Made by a program: the position numbers and the translations under genes. A stretch of 32,100 nucleotides of DNA from positions 1 to 32,100 of the forward strand of contig JAHZKW010000016.1 in assembly GCA_022600175.1 (NCBI GenBank). The letters are read 5' to 3'. Below the pieces are notes generated by a model. It saw only the letters and a program-made list of their open reading frames with translations. It was not told the DNA's origin and ran no database searches. Origin of the DNA: Campylobacterota bacterium. Lineage in GTDB: Bacteria; Campylobacterota; Campylobacteria; Campylobacterales; QNZT01. Positions 24,278-31,733 of the stretch are shown one piece after another; position 1 is the stretch's first letter, and each line of letters opens with the position of its first letter.

Positions 24278-25901
24278 CTCTACCCTTTAACCTTTGTGGT
24301 GTCTCTGTGGCACATGTTTTATAGACAAATGCTTTTCGTAAATGGTGAAAGTCACTCTTTTCATCCCAAAACTCTGGATACATCTTTGTAAGTTCCCGCT
24401 CTTTTAACACCTCTATCCTCTCTCGCTCGTTTTCTAAATACTCCTGCTTTTCCCAGATAAAATCATCGCTATAAACACTTTGACAAAAACTATCAAGCTT
24501 CGCATAATAACAAGCATGATCATAGACAGCATCTATCATCCCGATCTTCTTTGCCTTCTCAACAGAAATAGGTAAAGCCTCCTCTAAAAGTGTAAATGCC
24601 ATCTCATCACCTACACGTTTAGGCAATGTATAGCTATGGTATTCACTACCACTAAGCCCTAAACTCTTATAGTGAGGATTGAGTACCACACCCTCTTTTG
24701 CCACTACATGATCACAAGCCAAAGCCATAAACACGCCACCTGCCCCTGCATTTCTAGCCAGTGAAGCCACTGTCACAATCTCATCAGTAAAGAGAATCGT
24801 CTCTATAAGATCATTCATTGCATTGATATTGCTCCAGCCATCTTCTCCTTGTTTTTGGCTATCTTCAAGGATATTGAGATGAATACCATTGCTAAAAAAG
24901 TCCATACCACCTACAAGTACCAACACTTTACATGTATTTTTAAGATACTCAATCGCATATTTGAGTCGTACACACTGTTCACTATGCATTGCACCATTAT
25001 GAAAATTAAAGCAGAGATAGACCACATCACCTCTCCACTCGCTGCTTATCTCATAAAATGTCTCATAAGACTTATCAAATATCAGCGGTAACCTCTGCTC
25101 TTTCACCCCTGCAAGTCTCTCTTTTAACAGATACGTTGCAGGCAGTTTAAAACTGTCTTTGGCTTTAAGATGGGTAATCCATACCGCACCATCTATCGTA
25201 CCAAGACAGATTGCACCATCTCTTTTGGCTACAACCTCTTTGGGACTTCCTCTTAATTTATCTTCCCTATGTGCACCAAAAAGATAGCATTCTACACCCA
25301 AGATCTCATCTAACACACCTGGATCACTATCTGCGCAAAACACTTTATCAATAATCGTTTGGGTTTTGTCTCTATGCCAATCAATTCTACGCACCTCTTG
25401 GGTCACTGGTAGATGAAGCGGATTCATCACTTGAGCTATATAATCATTCGCTTTAACATTACTAAAAAAGTGACCCAACATCCCTAAAAGTGCATTTGTC
25501 ACCTCTTGACGATAAAGTGAAGCTTTATAGGTCTCTCGTGCCTCTAGCGTAGCTTTTGCATAGATATCTCCGCCATCATAATCACTATTTGCTTTTAAGA
25601 GTACTGCACCCCACTGCTTTGTCTCTGAGCGTAACGCATACTCTAGGGCATGAGCCCCACGATCTCCTCTAGGACCTGGATGAAAGATATAGGTTGGTGT
25701 TTTTTCATAGATAGAGGCAGGGAGATAGTGCTTTAAAAAAGGAGCGATGATCATTTCAGGGTTAAAAGCCTCAATCTCTGAGCGCATCTGCCTTTCCTCT
25801 ATAGCAAATACAACCCCTACCTCATCACCCCTATCTTTTAAGGCACAAAAAAGCGATTGTGAGAGTGAATTAAAAGCACTACATAAAAGAGCTATTCTCA
25901 T
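24270..25901 (-). CDS. hypX: HypX/HoxX: CO-ligand synthase for NiFe-hydrogenase maturation
   Basis: A 543-residue two-module protein. The N-terminal module (about 1-230) is formyl-THF hydrolase/formyltransferase-like, with FHPGPRGDRGAHALEYAL (His74), DYDGGDIYA and RRIDWHRDKTQTIIDKV followed by CADSDPGVLDEI. The C-terminal module (about 285-480) is an enoyl-CoA hydratase/isomerase fold with VLVLVGGMDFFSNGIHLN, NAGAGGVFMALACDHVV and YTLPKRVG. HypX transfers the formyl group to CoA and decarbonylates it, supplying the active-site CO under oxic conditions; this is established for Aquifex and Ralstonia. It lies between hypE (six-base gap) and hypA (eight-base overlap), so it is a full operon member, pointing to hydrogenase assembly in the presence of oxygen. 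Confidence 0.93.
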   Translation of the reverse strand: MRIALLCSAFNSLSQSLFCALKDRGDEVGVVFAIEERQMRSEIEAFNPEMIIAPFLKHYLPASIYEKTPTYIFHPGPRGDRGAHALEYALRSETKQWGAVLLKANSDYDGGDIYAKATLEARETYKASLYRQEVTNALLGMLGHFFSNVKANDYIAQVMNPLHLPVTQEVRRIDWHRDKTQTIIDKVFCADSDPGVLDEILGVECYLFGAHREDKLRGSPKEVVAKRDGAICLGTIDGAVWITHLKAKDSFKLPATYLLKERLAGVKEQRLPLIFDKSYETFYEISSEWRGDVVYLCFNFHNGAMHSEQCVRLKYAIEYLKNTCKVLVLVGGMDFFSNGIHLNILEDSQKQGEDGWSNINAMNDLIETILFTDEIVTVASLARNAGAGGVFMALACDHVVAKEGVVLNPHYKSLGLSGSEYHSYTLPKRVGDEMAFTLLEEALPISVEKAKKIGMIDAVYDHACYYAKLDSFCQSVYSDDFIWEKQEYLENERERIEVLKERELTKMYPEFWDEKSDFHHLRKAFVYKTCATETPQRLKGRDA

Positions 25902-25907
25902 CTTAGC

Positions 25908-26900
25908 CTAACAGATACGAGGCAGTAGCTCACCAGTTGGCAAATCTAAAAATCGCTTGGTACCCCAACTGCTGTTTAAAATCACTTTACATGGATGTGA
26001 ATTACCCACATGACCAATCACCGTAGCACTTGGATGAAACTGTTGTAACACGCTCAATGCTTTGGCTTCATCCTCTGACGCAACACTAAGCACAAATGTC
26101 CCTTCATTGGCCAAGGAGAGTGCTTCAAAACCAAGTAGTTCACACATCCCTTGCACCTCATCACAAATAGGTACTTTTTCCTCTTCTATCTCGATACAGA
26201 TTTCACATGCACGCGCCCACTCATTGAGCACTGCCGCCACACCACCACGTGTTGCATCTCTAAGCGCACTAATCTTGATACCTGCATCAATCAATGCCTT
26301 TACCGTAGGATAGAGTGATGCACAATCGGTCTGAAGTTTACTAGAGAGTTCAATACCCTCACGTGCAGCAAAGATGGTTGCACCATGGGTACCAATATCA
26401 CGACTCACCAATATACTCTGTCCCTCTTCTACGCTGTTAGCACTAATACCACTTTGTTTGATCTCTCCAATTCCTGTAGTATTGATAAAGAGTTTGTCAA
26501 CACTCCCTTTAGGCACCACCTTCGTATCTCCACTCACCACCATCGCACCGTTTATCTCAAGCTCTTTTTGCATACTTCGAACAATCTTTTCAAGCTCTCT
26601 ACTACTAAAACCCTCTTCGATAATCACCGAACATGTGAGATATTTTGGTTTTGCACCCATCATCGCTAGATCATTACAAGTCCCACATACCGCAAGCTTT
26701 CCGATATCTCCACCAGGAAAAAAGAGAGGACTTACCGTGAAACTATCGGTAGTAAAGGCAAGCTTGCCATCTTCAATCACTGCAGCATCTTCACCCTTAG
26801 CTAAGATCTCATTTTGAAAATGTTTAAAAAAGATCTTTTCGATCAATTCGCCATTCTCTTCTCCGCCATTTCCATGGGCAATGGTTATATTTTTATTCAT
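25908..26900 (-). CDS. hypE: Hydrogenase maturation protein HypE (thiocarboxamide dehydratase)
   Basis: A 330-residue member of the PurM/SelD ATP-binding superfamily. It dehydrates the carbamoylated C-terminal cysteine to a thiocyanate that gives the cyanide ligands. It opens ITIAHGNGGEENGELI, has AFTTDSFTVSPLFFPGGDIG and CGTCNDLAMMGAKP, and ends in PRIC, the conserved tail with the modified Cys330. Start (26900) overlaps the hypD stop by four bases. HypF, which carbamoylates it, is not encoded in this window. Confidence 0.96.
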   Translation of the reverse strand: MNKNITIAHGNGGEENGELIEKIFFKHFQNEILAKGEDAAVIEDGKLAFTTDSFTVSPLFFPGGDIGKLAVCGTCNDLAMMGAKPKYLTCSVIIEEGFSSRELEKIVRSMQKELEINGAMVVSGDTKVVPKGSVDKLFINTTGIGEIKQSGISANSVEEGQSILVSRDIGTHGATIFAAREGIELSSKLQTDCASLYPTVKALIDAGIKISALRDATRGGVAAVLNEWARACEICIEIEEEKVPICDEVQGMCELLGFEALSLANEGTFVLSVASEDEAKALSVLQQFHPSATVIGHVGNSHPCKVILNSSWGTKRFLDLPTGELLPRIC

Positions 26901-28051
26901 TTTAATAGATTTCCATATTTATAGTATGCAGCACAAGCCCCTTCACTGCTGACCATACAACTCCCAATAGGTGTTGTTGGTTTACAAGCCGTTCCAAAGA
27001 TGCTACATTCAGGAGGCTTAGCCATCCCTCTTAAGATATCACCACAGATACAGAGCTTATGATCTTCAATCTCTTTGATAGGAAGCACTTTGGTATAAAC
27101 CACTTCCGCATCATACTTTGCATAGGCGTTTCTTAGTTTGAGTCCACTTTGGGGAATGTTACCAAGACCTCTCCACTTAAAGAGATCTGCTTTCTCAAAA
27201 TACTTCTCTATAAACGCCTGTGCATTCACGTTACCTTCAGAAATGACAGCTCTTTTATACTGGATCTCAAGCGTACAACGATTCTCTACAAACTGTTTAA
27301 CAATCATACTGATCCCTTCCATCACATCCACAGGCTCAAATCCTGAAACCACCACAGGACGTCCATAGGTTTTAGGAAATGGTGCATAGATTTGACTACC
27401 CGCAATCACACTCACATGACTAGGACCTATAAAAGCATCTATTTTATTATTATAACTATCTACATGAACATCCCGACTATCGATAAGCTCTTGCATCACT
27501 TCAGGGACAGTTACATGATTGATATGAAAAAGAATATTTTCAATCTTTTTATTTATCACCTGCTCTAAAAGCACCGCGGTCATAGGTGTCGTAGTTTCAA
27601 AGCCTATCGCAAAAAAGATCACCTTTTTATCAGGACTTTGCTCTGCAATCTTCAGACAATCAAGCGGAGAGTAGACAAAGCGAACATCTGCCCCCTTACT
27701 TCTGGCATCTTGCAGACTGCCATTACTCCCAGGGACTTTGATCATATCCCCTAAGGTCACTAAGATCACATCTTCTTGCATCGCTAACACATAGGCATGA
27801 TCAATCCGCTCTTTGGGCATAATGCAAACGGGACACCCAGGTCCATGAATAAAGTTGATATTTTCAGGCATGAGCTGAGGCAATCCATACTTCATAATCG
27901 TATGGGTATGTCCACCACACACTTCCATGATATTAATCGTTTTATCTAACTTTTGTGCATCCTCTTTGATGATCTTTGCATAAGCTTTGATTGTCTGTGC
28001 ATCTCTAAAGTCATCATAGAGATTTTTAAGTTCTATTTTCACAATTGTCAT
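26897..28051 (-). CDS. hypD: Hydrogenase maturation protein HypD (Fe-(CN)2CO scaffold)
   Basis: A 384-residue [4Fe-4S] protein on which, with HypC, the Fe(CN)2CO unit is assembled. Conserved blocks: MEVCGGHTHTIMKYGL, FIHGPGCPVCIMPKERID with the redox cysteines, FAIGFETTTPMTA, and the C-terminal cysteine cluster (CICGDILRGMAKPPEC, then FGTACKPTTPIGSCMVSSEG). Start 28051 lies 26 bases inside hypC; the ATG has only a weak purine stretch upstream, so coupling to hypC translation is likely. Confidence 0.96.
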   Translation of the reverse strand: MTIVKIELKNLYDDFRDAQTIKAYAKIIKEDAQKLDKTINIMEVCGGHTHTIMKYGLPQLMPENINFIHGPGCPVCIMPKERIDHAYVLAMQEDVILVTLGDMIKVPGSNGSLQDARSKGADVRFVYSPLDCLKIAEQSPDKKVIFFAIGFETTTPMTAVLLEQVINKKIENILFHINHVTVPEVMQELIDSRDVHVDSYNNKIDAFIGPSHVSVIAGSQIYAPFPKTYGRPVVVSGFEPVDVMEGISMIVKQFVENRCTLEIQYKRAVISEGNVNAQAFIEKYFEKADLFKWRGLGNIPQSGLKLRNAYAKYDAEVVYTKVLPIKEIEDHKLCICGDILRGMAKPPECSIFGTACKPTTPIGSCMVSSEGACAAYYKYGNLLK

Positions 28052-28313
28052 CTTTTAAGATCGTTTCACGCCGCTCTTCTTCATCCATGATTTGGAGTAT
28101 CTCCCGATAAGTCTCTAAAGAAACCATCGCCTCCTCTTCATCGATCTTATTCATCACAAATCCAATATGAAGCAGTACATAATCACCCACTTGCACATCA
28201 CCCTCTGCCATCATGTTCAGACTCGCATCTCTTTGTACACCCATCGTATCAACGGTACAGATCTTATCTTCTTCATTGACTTTCACCACACGACTAGGAA
28301 TCGATAAACACAT
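28026..28313 (-). CDS. hypC: Hydrogenase maturation chaperone HypC
   Basis: A 95-residue chaperone. It opens MCLSIPSRVV; Cys2 binds the iron centre together with HypD and the large-subunit precursor. The beta-barrel core has VDTMGVQRDASL and VGDYVLLHIGFVMNKID. The C-terminal extension is acidic. It overlaps the hypB stop by one base and hypD by 26 bases, the tightest packing in the operon. Confidence 0.95.
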   Translation of the reverse strand: MCLSIPSRVVKVNEEDKICTVDTMGVQRDASLNMMAEGDVQVGDYVLLHIGFVMNKIDEEEAMVSLETYREILQIMDEEERRETILKDDNCENRT

Positions 28314-29086
28314 TAGCGCATCTCCCGCTTAAACTTGATCCAATCAGCCACTTTTTGAATACTCTCAGGCTCTTTGATACTCACTTCCAAGATATCAACA
28401 TTGGGTTTGATCCCTCTTGCCTCTTGCTTCTCCCTCTGGATATCATACTCAAAATGTGGCAGTAGATCTGTTTTTGTAAAGAGTACTAAATCTGCTTGAC
28501 GAAACATCACAGGATACTTAGCCACTTTATCTTCCCCCTCAGGGATAGAGACTAAAACGATATTGAGGTGTGTACCAACATCATAGCTTGCAGGGCAGAC
28601 AAGATTTCCTACATTTTCGACAAAACAGACATCTAACTCCTCTAGTGGCATATGATGCAACCCTTTATGCACCATAAACGCATCCAAGTGACAGGCAGAA
28701 CCTGTCTGTATCTGCTGGGCGACAATCCCTTTGGCTTTGAGTCTATCTGCATCTCTATTGGTCTCAAGATCTCCTTCAACCACACCAAACCTAAAATCTG
28801 CAACCTCAACAAGCGCTTCAAGCAGTGCTGTTTTACCACTACCTGGACTACTCATGAGATTGACACCCAAAACACCATGAGAATCAAAATGGGCTCTGTT
28901 GTGTGCCGCTTCATGGTCATTTTTATCCAATATCTTTTGGATAACTGAAATTGTTTTTGCATCATTGAGCTGAGGGTTATGATGCAGATTTTCATGTGCC
29001 TTTTGATGATCCTCTGAATGGTCATGATGTTCCTGTCTGTGTGTAGCCCCACTATCTGTAATACTACAACCGCAATCTTTACACAT
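28313..29086 (-). CDS. hypB: Hydrogenase nickel-incorporation GTPase HypB, His-rich N-terminus
   Basis: A 257-residue SIMIBI GTPase that drives nickel insertion with HypA. It opens MCKDCGCS, the CxxCxC high-affinity nickel site. A loop at residues 16-36 holds eight His and could store nickel. The GTPase core has MSSPGSGKTALLEAL (P-loop), GVVEGDLETNRDADR, VCFVENVGNLVCPA and LFTKTDLLP. It follows the nickel-permease gene after 12 bases and is the second gene of the operon. Confidence 0.96.
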   Translation of the reverse strand: MCKDCGCSITDSGATHRQEHHDHSEDHQKAHENLHHNPQLNDAKTISVIQKILDKNDHEAAHNRAHFDSHGVLGVNLMSSPGSGKTALLEALVEVADFRFGVVEGDLETNRDADRLKAKGIVAQQIQTGSACHLDAFMVHKGLHHMPLEELDVCFVENVGNLVCPASYDVGTHLNIVLVSIPEGEDKVAKYPVMFRQADLVLFTKTDLLPHFEYDIQREKQEARGIKPNVDILEVSIKEPESIQKVADWIKFKREMR

Positions 29087-29098
29087 ATGTTTTCTCCC

Positions 29099-29737
29099 CT
29101 ATCCTAATAATATATTTCCACCTACTACCAGTGAAATCACACCAGCAACAGTAAACGCTTTTCGTACATTTTGTACTGACCCTAATAAGTTTTGATTGAT
29201 ATAGAGTATGACAAATCCAAAAGCGATGAAGATGAGCATCACACCCAAAGTAAACGCAGCCACCATACTAAAATCAACTACACCACCCTGCACAACACCT
29301 AAAGTGATCAGCATCCCGCGTACACCACCAATCCCCATCAAAAGTCCTAAGGTAAAAGAGGAAGCAGTATCTTTGTTGTTGTGCTCATGTGATTTTCCAA
29401 ACCAGATATGGATATGCTCTTTACCTTCATGGTAGTGTTTTTTGAGTTGTATACGATGGGTAAAAACCATAAAAAGCAAAAACAGTCCCATCCCAATGAT
29501 GACCGAGGCACTGATGATATCACCATAAGCTAAAAGCTCCTCAGAGAGCGATACATGTTGTAAAATCTGTGCAAAGATAAAAAGACTAATCCCATGCCCT
29601 ATGGCAAACATCAGTGTGATCAATAGTGTCTTTTTTTTGTTTTTACCAATCGAAAAATCAGCAATAGCCGTGAGATGATCAGGTCCAAAGGCATGTAAAA
29701 TACCATACCAGAAAATGAGTATCAAAGAGAGCTCCAT
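29099..29737 (-). CDS. Nickel/cobalt permease-like membrane protein heading the hyp operon
   Basis: A 212-residue protein with about six membrane segments. TM1 contains ILHAFGPDHLTAIADF, the HxxxxDH nickel/cobalt signature of NiCoT/UreH-type transporters. A cytoplasmic loop (about 95-118) is rich in His (HYHEGKEHIHIWFGKSHEH), and GLLMGIGGVRGML is typical of the family. It would take up nickel (or export it, as RcnA does) for hydrogenase assembly; the position directly ahead of hypB supports nickel supply. GAGGAG lies before the ATG, so this is the first gene of a seven- or eight-gene unit running to 23152. Confidence 0.8.
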   Translation of the reverse strand: MELSLILIFWYGILHAFGPDHLTAIADFSIGKNKKKTLLITLMFAIGHGISLFIFAQILQHVSLSEELLAYGDIISASVIIGMGLFLLFMVFTHRIQLKKHYHEGKEHIHIWFGKSHEHNNKDTASSFTLGLLMGIGGVRGMLITLGVVQGGVVDFSMVAAFTLGVMLIFIAFGFVILYINQNLLGSVQNVRKAFTVAGVISLVVGGNILLG

Positions 29738-29802
29738 ACTTACTCCTCATATTTTTATGAATAACTATTCACTATTTTACTCGTTTTATTTTTAGGTTTA
29801 TG

Positions 29803-29831
29803 TTAAAGTAGTGTTGTCTACTACACTTTAA
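29803..29831. promoter_or_regulatory. Inverted repeat between the hyp operon and an IS1595-like gene
   Basis: TTAAAGT (29803-29809) and ACTTTAA (29825-29831) form 7-bp arms, extended by AGT/ACT if a two-base bulge is allowed. It lies in the 118-base divergent gap, 66 bases ahead of the nickel-permease ATG and 24 bases before the other gene. It could be a regulator site for either promoter. It does not clearly match a NikR box. Confidence 0.35.
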
Positions 29832-29855
29832 GGACTAAACGTATATCATGAACGG

Positions 29856-30512
29856 ATGTACTGCATCTATTGTAATCATCCAAAAATCTATATGTTAAAT
29901 GATGGACAAGCTAAATGTGCACAGTGTAAACGTAAATTTAGCCCTAAAAAATATCTGATGGAACAACAGATCATCGAAGCGTTTCTCCAACAAAACAGTG
30001 CAACCCAAACAGCTAAAAAGTTAAATCTTCATTTTAATACAGTAAAAAAACGCTATGATCATTTACGAAAAGCAATCGCCCTCTACGCAGACGAAAAATA
30101 CCAAGAAAACACCCATCTTATAGAGGAGTATGATGAGTATCTTTACCTGCCTAAAAGTGTGAAAGTATTTGATAAAAATATGCATAAAGTGCAAAACTTT
30201 CTCACCCTCTGCTATCAAAACAGAGTCTATAGTCTCATGATGCCCACACCCCAAAAATATGACTTTAATCTCACAGAAGCGAGGGAACAGAAAAAGCTCT
30301 CCAAGTTTTTACGCTTTCACAAGATTGCCAAACTCCATACATTACAAAATCAGATCACAGCATTTTGGGACTATTTTGAAAATTTTATCACACAATATAA
30401 AGGGGTCAGTGAAGAGCAGTTCATCTACTACCTCAAAGAGGCAGAGTTTCGGTTTAACTATAGTGAGAAGCAGCAGAGGGAGATACTCTTTACAATGACC
30501 TCAAATAGCTAA
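29856..30512 (+). CDS. IS1595-transposase-like zinc-ribbon protein, possibly degenerate or domesticated
   Basis: A 218-residue protein. The N-terminus is a zinc ribbon (Cys 3, 6, 21, 24), followed by a helix-turn-helix (IIEAFLQQNSATQTAKKLNLHFNTVKKRYDHL), as in IS1595-type transposases. The middle EEYDEYLYLPKS matches the site of the first catalytic Asp, and the end (FWDYFENFITQYKGVSEEQF, then LKEAEFRFNYS) matches the family's C-terminus. I cannot identify the second catalytic Asp with confidence. No obvious terminal inverted repeats or target duplication flank it. It may be a solo transposase relic or a DNA-binding regulator divergent from the hyp operon. The ATG has no clear Shine-Dalgarno. 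Confidence 0.6.
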   Translation: MYCIYCNHPKIYMLNDGQAKCAQCKRKFSPKKYLMEQQIIEAFLQQNSATQTAKKLNLHFNTVKKRYDHLRKAIALYADEKYQENTHLIEEYDEYLYLPKSVKVFDKNMHKVQNFLTLCYQNRVYSLMMPTPQKYDFNLTEAREQKKLSKFLRFHKIAKLHTLQNQITAFWDYFENFITQYKGVSEEQFIYYLKEAEFRFNYSEKQQREILFTMTSNS

Positions 30513-30612
30513 ACTCACCTAAGAAATATCATGTAAAGTTAGAATTTTTATTTATTTTAATAATTATTAAGTTTATAGTAAAATAACCTATTAATTATAA
30601 TAAAGGATCATT

Positions 30613-31308
30613 ATGCAACTTAGACTTATTATTTTGAGCATATTTATCACACTAGGTTTTAGTGCTTGTGCTACAAAAATAGCCCCTGAGAAACTAAAAA
30701 AAGTTTCAAGTATCGGTATTATTTCACTCCATGGCAAGAAAATAGAAACAATTGAGAGGGGTATTACTATTTTTGGAAATGAAGATAATATCAGTGATAT
30801 TTCAAATTGGAAAATAGATAAATTTATAACAAAAAAAATTAAATCTATTCTCTCTTACAATAAAAACTATACAGTTAAAACCATAGATTTATCTCCTAAT
30901 ACAATTAACACATACCTAAACTTCAAAAAAGCAAGTGAAATGGAAAACTTTCTCAAAAAGACCATAGAAGAGAATAATATAGACTTACTCATAGTCATGT
31001 TAAGAGGTAATTACGTTCCTGAAACCTACGATATAACAACAGGTATTGCAATAGTCAAAGCTAAATCATTAGGTATGGAAGCTACAAATATAAAACTCAA
31101 TCTATATCTTCGAGGATATGCTCTTAAAGATAACAAAATAGATTTATTACACCATAATCATCTTTCAGATATTAAAATCATTGAAAATAATCTTTGGAAA
31201 GATACTAAAAAAACTATAAGCGATGAAAACCTTACAGTTATTGAACAAGATGTCAAAACACTTTTAGATAAAGTTCTCAAAAAACAACTTATAGAAATAG
31301 GATATTAA
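30613..31308 (+). CDS. Orphan lipoprotein, AT-rich, function unknown
   Basis: A 231-residue lipoprotein: lipobox FSAC with Cys19. The mature part is Lys/Ile/Asn-rich, mixed alpha/beta, with IGIISLHGKKIETI and NNIDLLIVMLRG as likely beta-strands. I do not recognise a family. Base composition is visibly more AT-rich than the hyp genes or flhA, which may mean recent acquisition. AAAGGA is at good spacing before the ATG. It stands alone between the IS1595-like gene and the convergent nfu gene. Confidence 0.65.
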   Translation: MQLRLIILSIFITLGFSACATKIAPEKLKKVSSIGIISLHGKKIETIERGITIFGNEDNISDISNWKIDKFITKKIKSILSYNKNYTVKTIDLSPNTINTYLNFKKASEMENFLKKTIEENNIDLLIVMLRGNYVPETYDITTGIAIVKAKSLGMEATNIKLNLYLRGYALKDNKIDLLHHNHLSDIKIIENNLWKDTKKTISDENLTVIEQDVKTLLDKVLKKQLIEIGY

Positions 31309-31324
31309 AAACTTAACCTCAAGA

Positions 31325-31350
31325 GGAGGGGGAGAAGTAATTCACCCTCC
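31325..31350. terminator. GC-rich hairpin between convergent lipoprotein and nfu genes
   Basis: GGAGGG (31325-31330) and CCCTCC (31345-31350) pair over 6 bp, with GA/TC pairs extending inward after one mismatch. It lies midway between the two convergent stops, in an otherwise AT-rich region. No U-tract on either strand, so it is a moderate candidate. Confidence 0.4.
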
Positions 31351-31355
31351 AAAAT

Positions 31356-31628
31356 TTATACCGTCAACACCCTAATATTTTCAGCAAGCTTTCTCTGTAA
31401 GATATTTTGGATTGACATCAGTGTTCCACCGGATGATGGACAAGAGACGCAGGCACCTTGATACTCTATATAGACCAGTAAAAGATCATTTTTCTCTTCA
31501 ACATTGACGAGATCTAGATCACCATTATCTCTGACTAAAAACCCTCTGATATCTGCATCAATGATTGCATCTATAGTATTTATCTTTTCAACCAGTGTTT
31601 TATCTTCAAAACTCTTTTCGTTATTCAT
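31356..31628 (-). CDS. NifU C-terminal-domain (Nfu-type) iron-sulfur carrier
   Basis: A 90-residue protein consisting of the Nfu domain: the CxxC motif in YQGACVSCPSSGGTLMSIQNIL binds a shared [4Fe-4S] cluster that is delivered to client enzymes. The N-terminal 20 residues are polar. Length is normal for the stand-alone Nfu of Campylobacterota. AAAAAGGAA precedes the ATG and a TATAAT lies upstream (minus, 31651-31656), so it has its own promoter. It could serve the Fe-S-rich hydrogenase and respiratory enzymes. Confidence 0.88.
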   Translation of the reverse strand: MNNEKSFEDKTLVEKINTIDAIIDADIRGFLVRDNGDLDLVNVEEKNDLLLVYIEYQGACVSCPSSGGTLMSIQNILQRKLAENIRVLTV

Positions 31629-31650
31629 ATTGATTCCTTTTTAAAAGGAG

Positions 31651-31656
31651 ATTATA
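31651..31656 (-). promoter_or_regulatory. -10 box of the nfu gene
   Basis: Perfect TATAAT on the minus strand, 22 bases before the nfu ATG. The ribosome-binding site lies between them, so the expected transcript start leaves only a short leader. Confidence 0.5.
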
Positions 31657-31733
31657 GCATTATTCGCAGTAACTACATTTTAATCTATATCAAGAGAAAA
31701 GAAAAGTAACACTTTGAGCCATAAACTACTAGA

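Noticed and set aside
26374-26817. 147-codon open frame antisense to hypE
   Set aside because: It is a shadow of hypE, whose motifs are complete; Ser/Pro/Leu-rich composition is typical of antisense frames.
30573-30601. TATAAT at 30596-30601 as promoter of the orphan lipoprotein
   Set aside because: It would place the transcript start after the AAAGGA ribosome-binding site; in this AT-rich gap several equally good boxes occur, so none was called.
29738-30612. Complete insertion sequence around the IS1595-like gene
   Set aside because: No matching terminal inverted repeats or direct target duplication could be found by eye in either flank.
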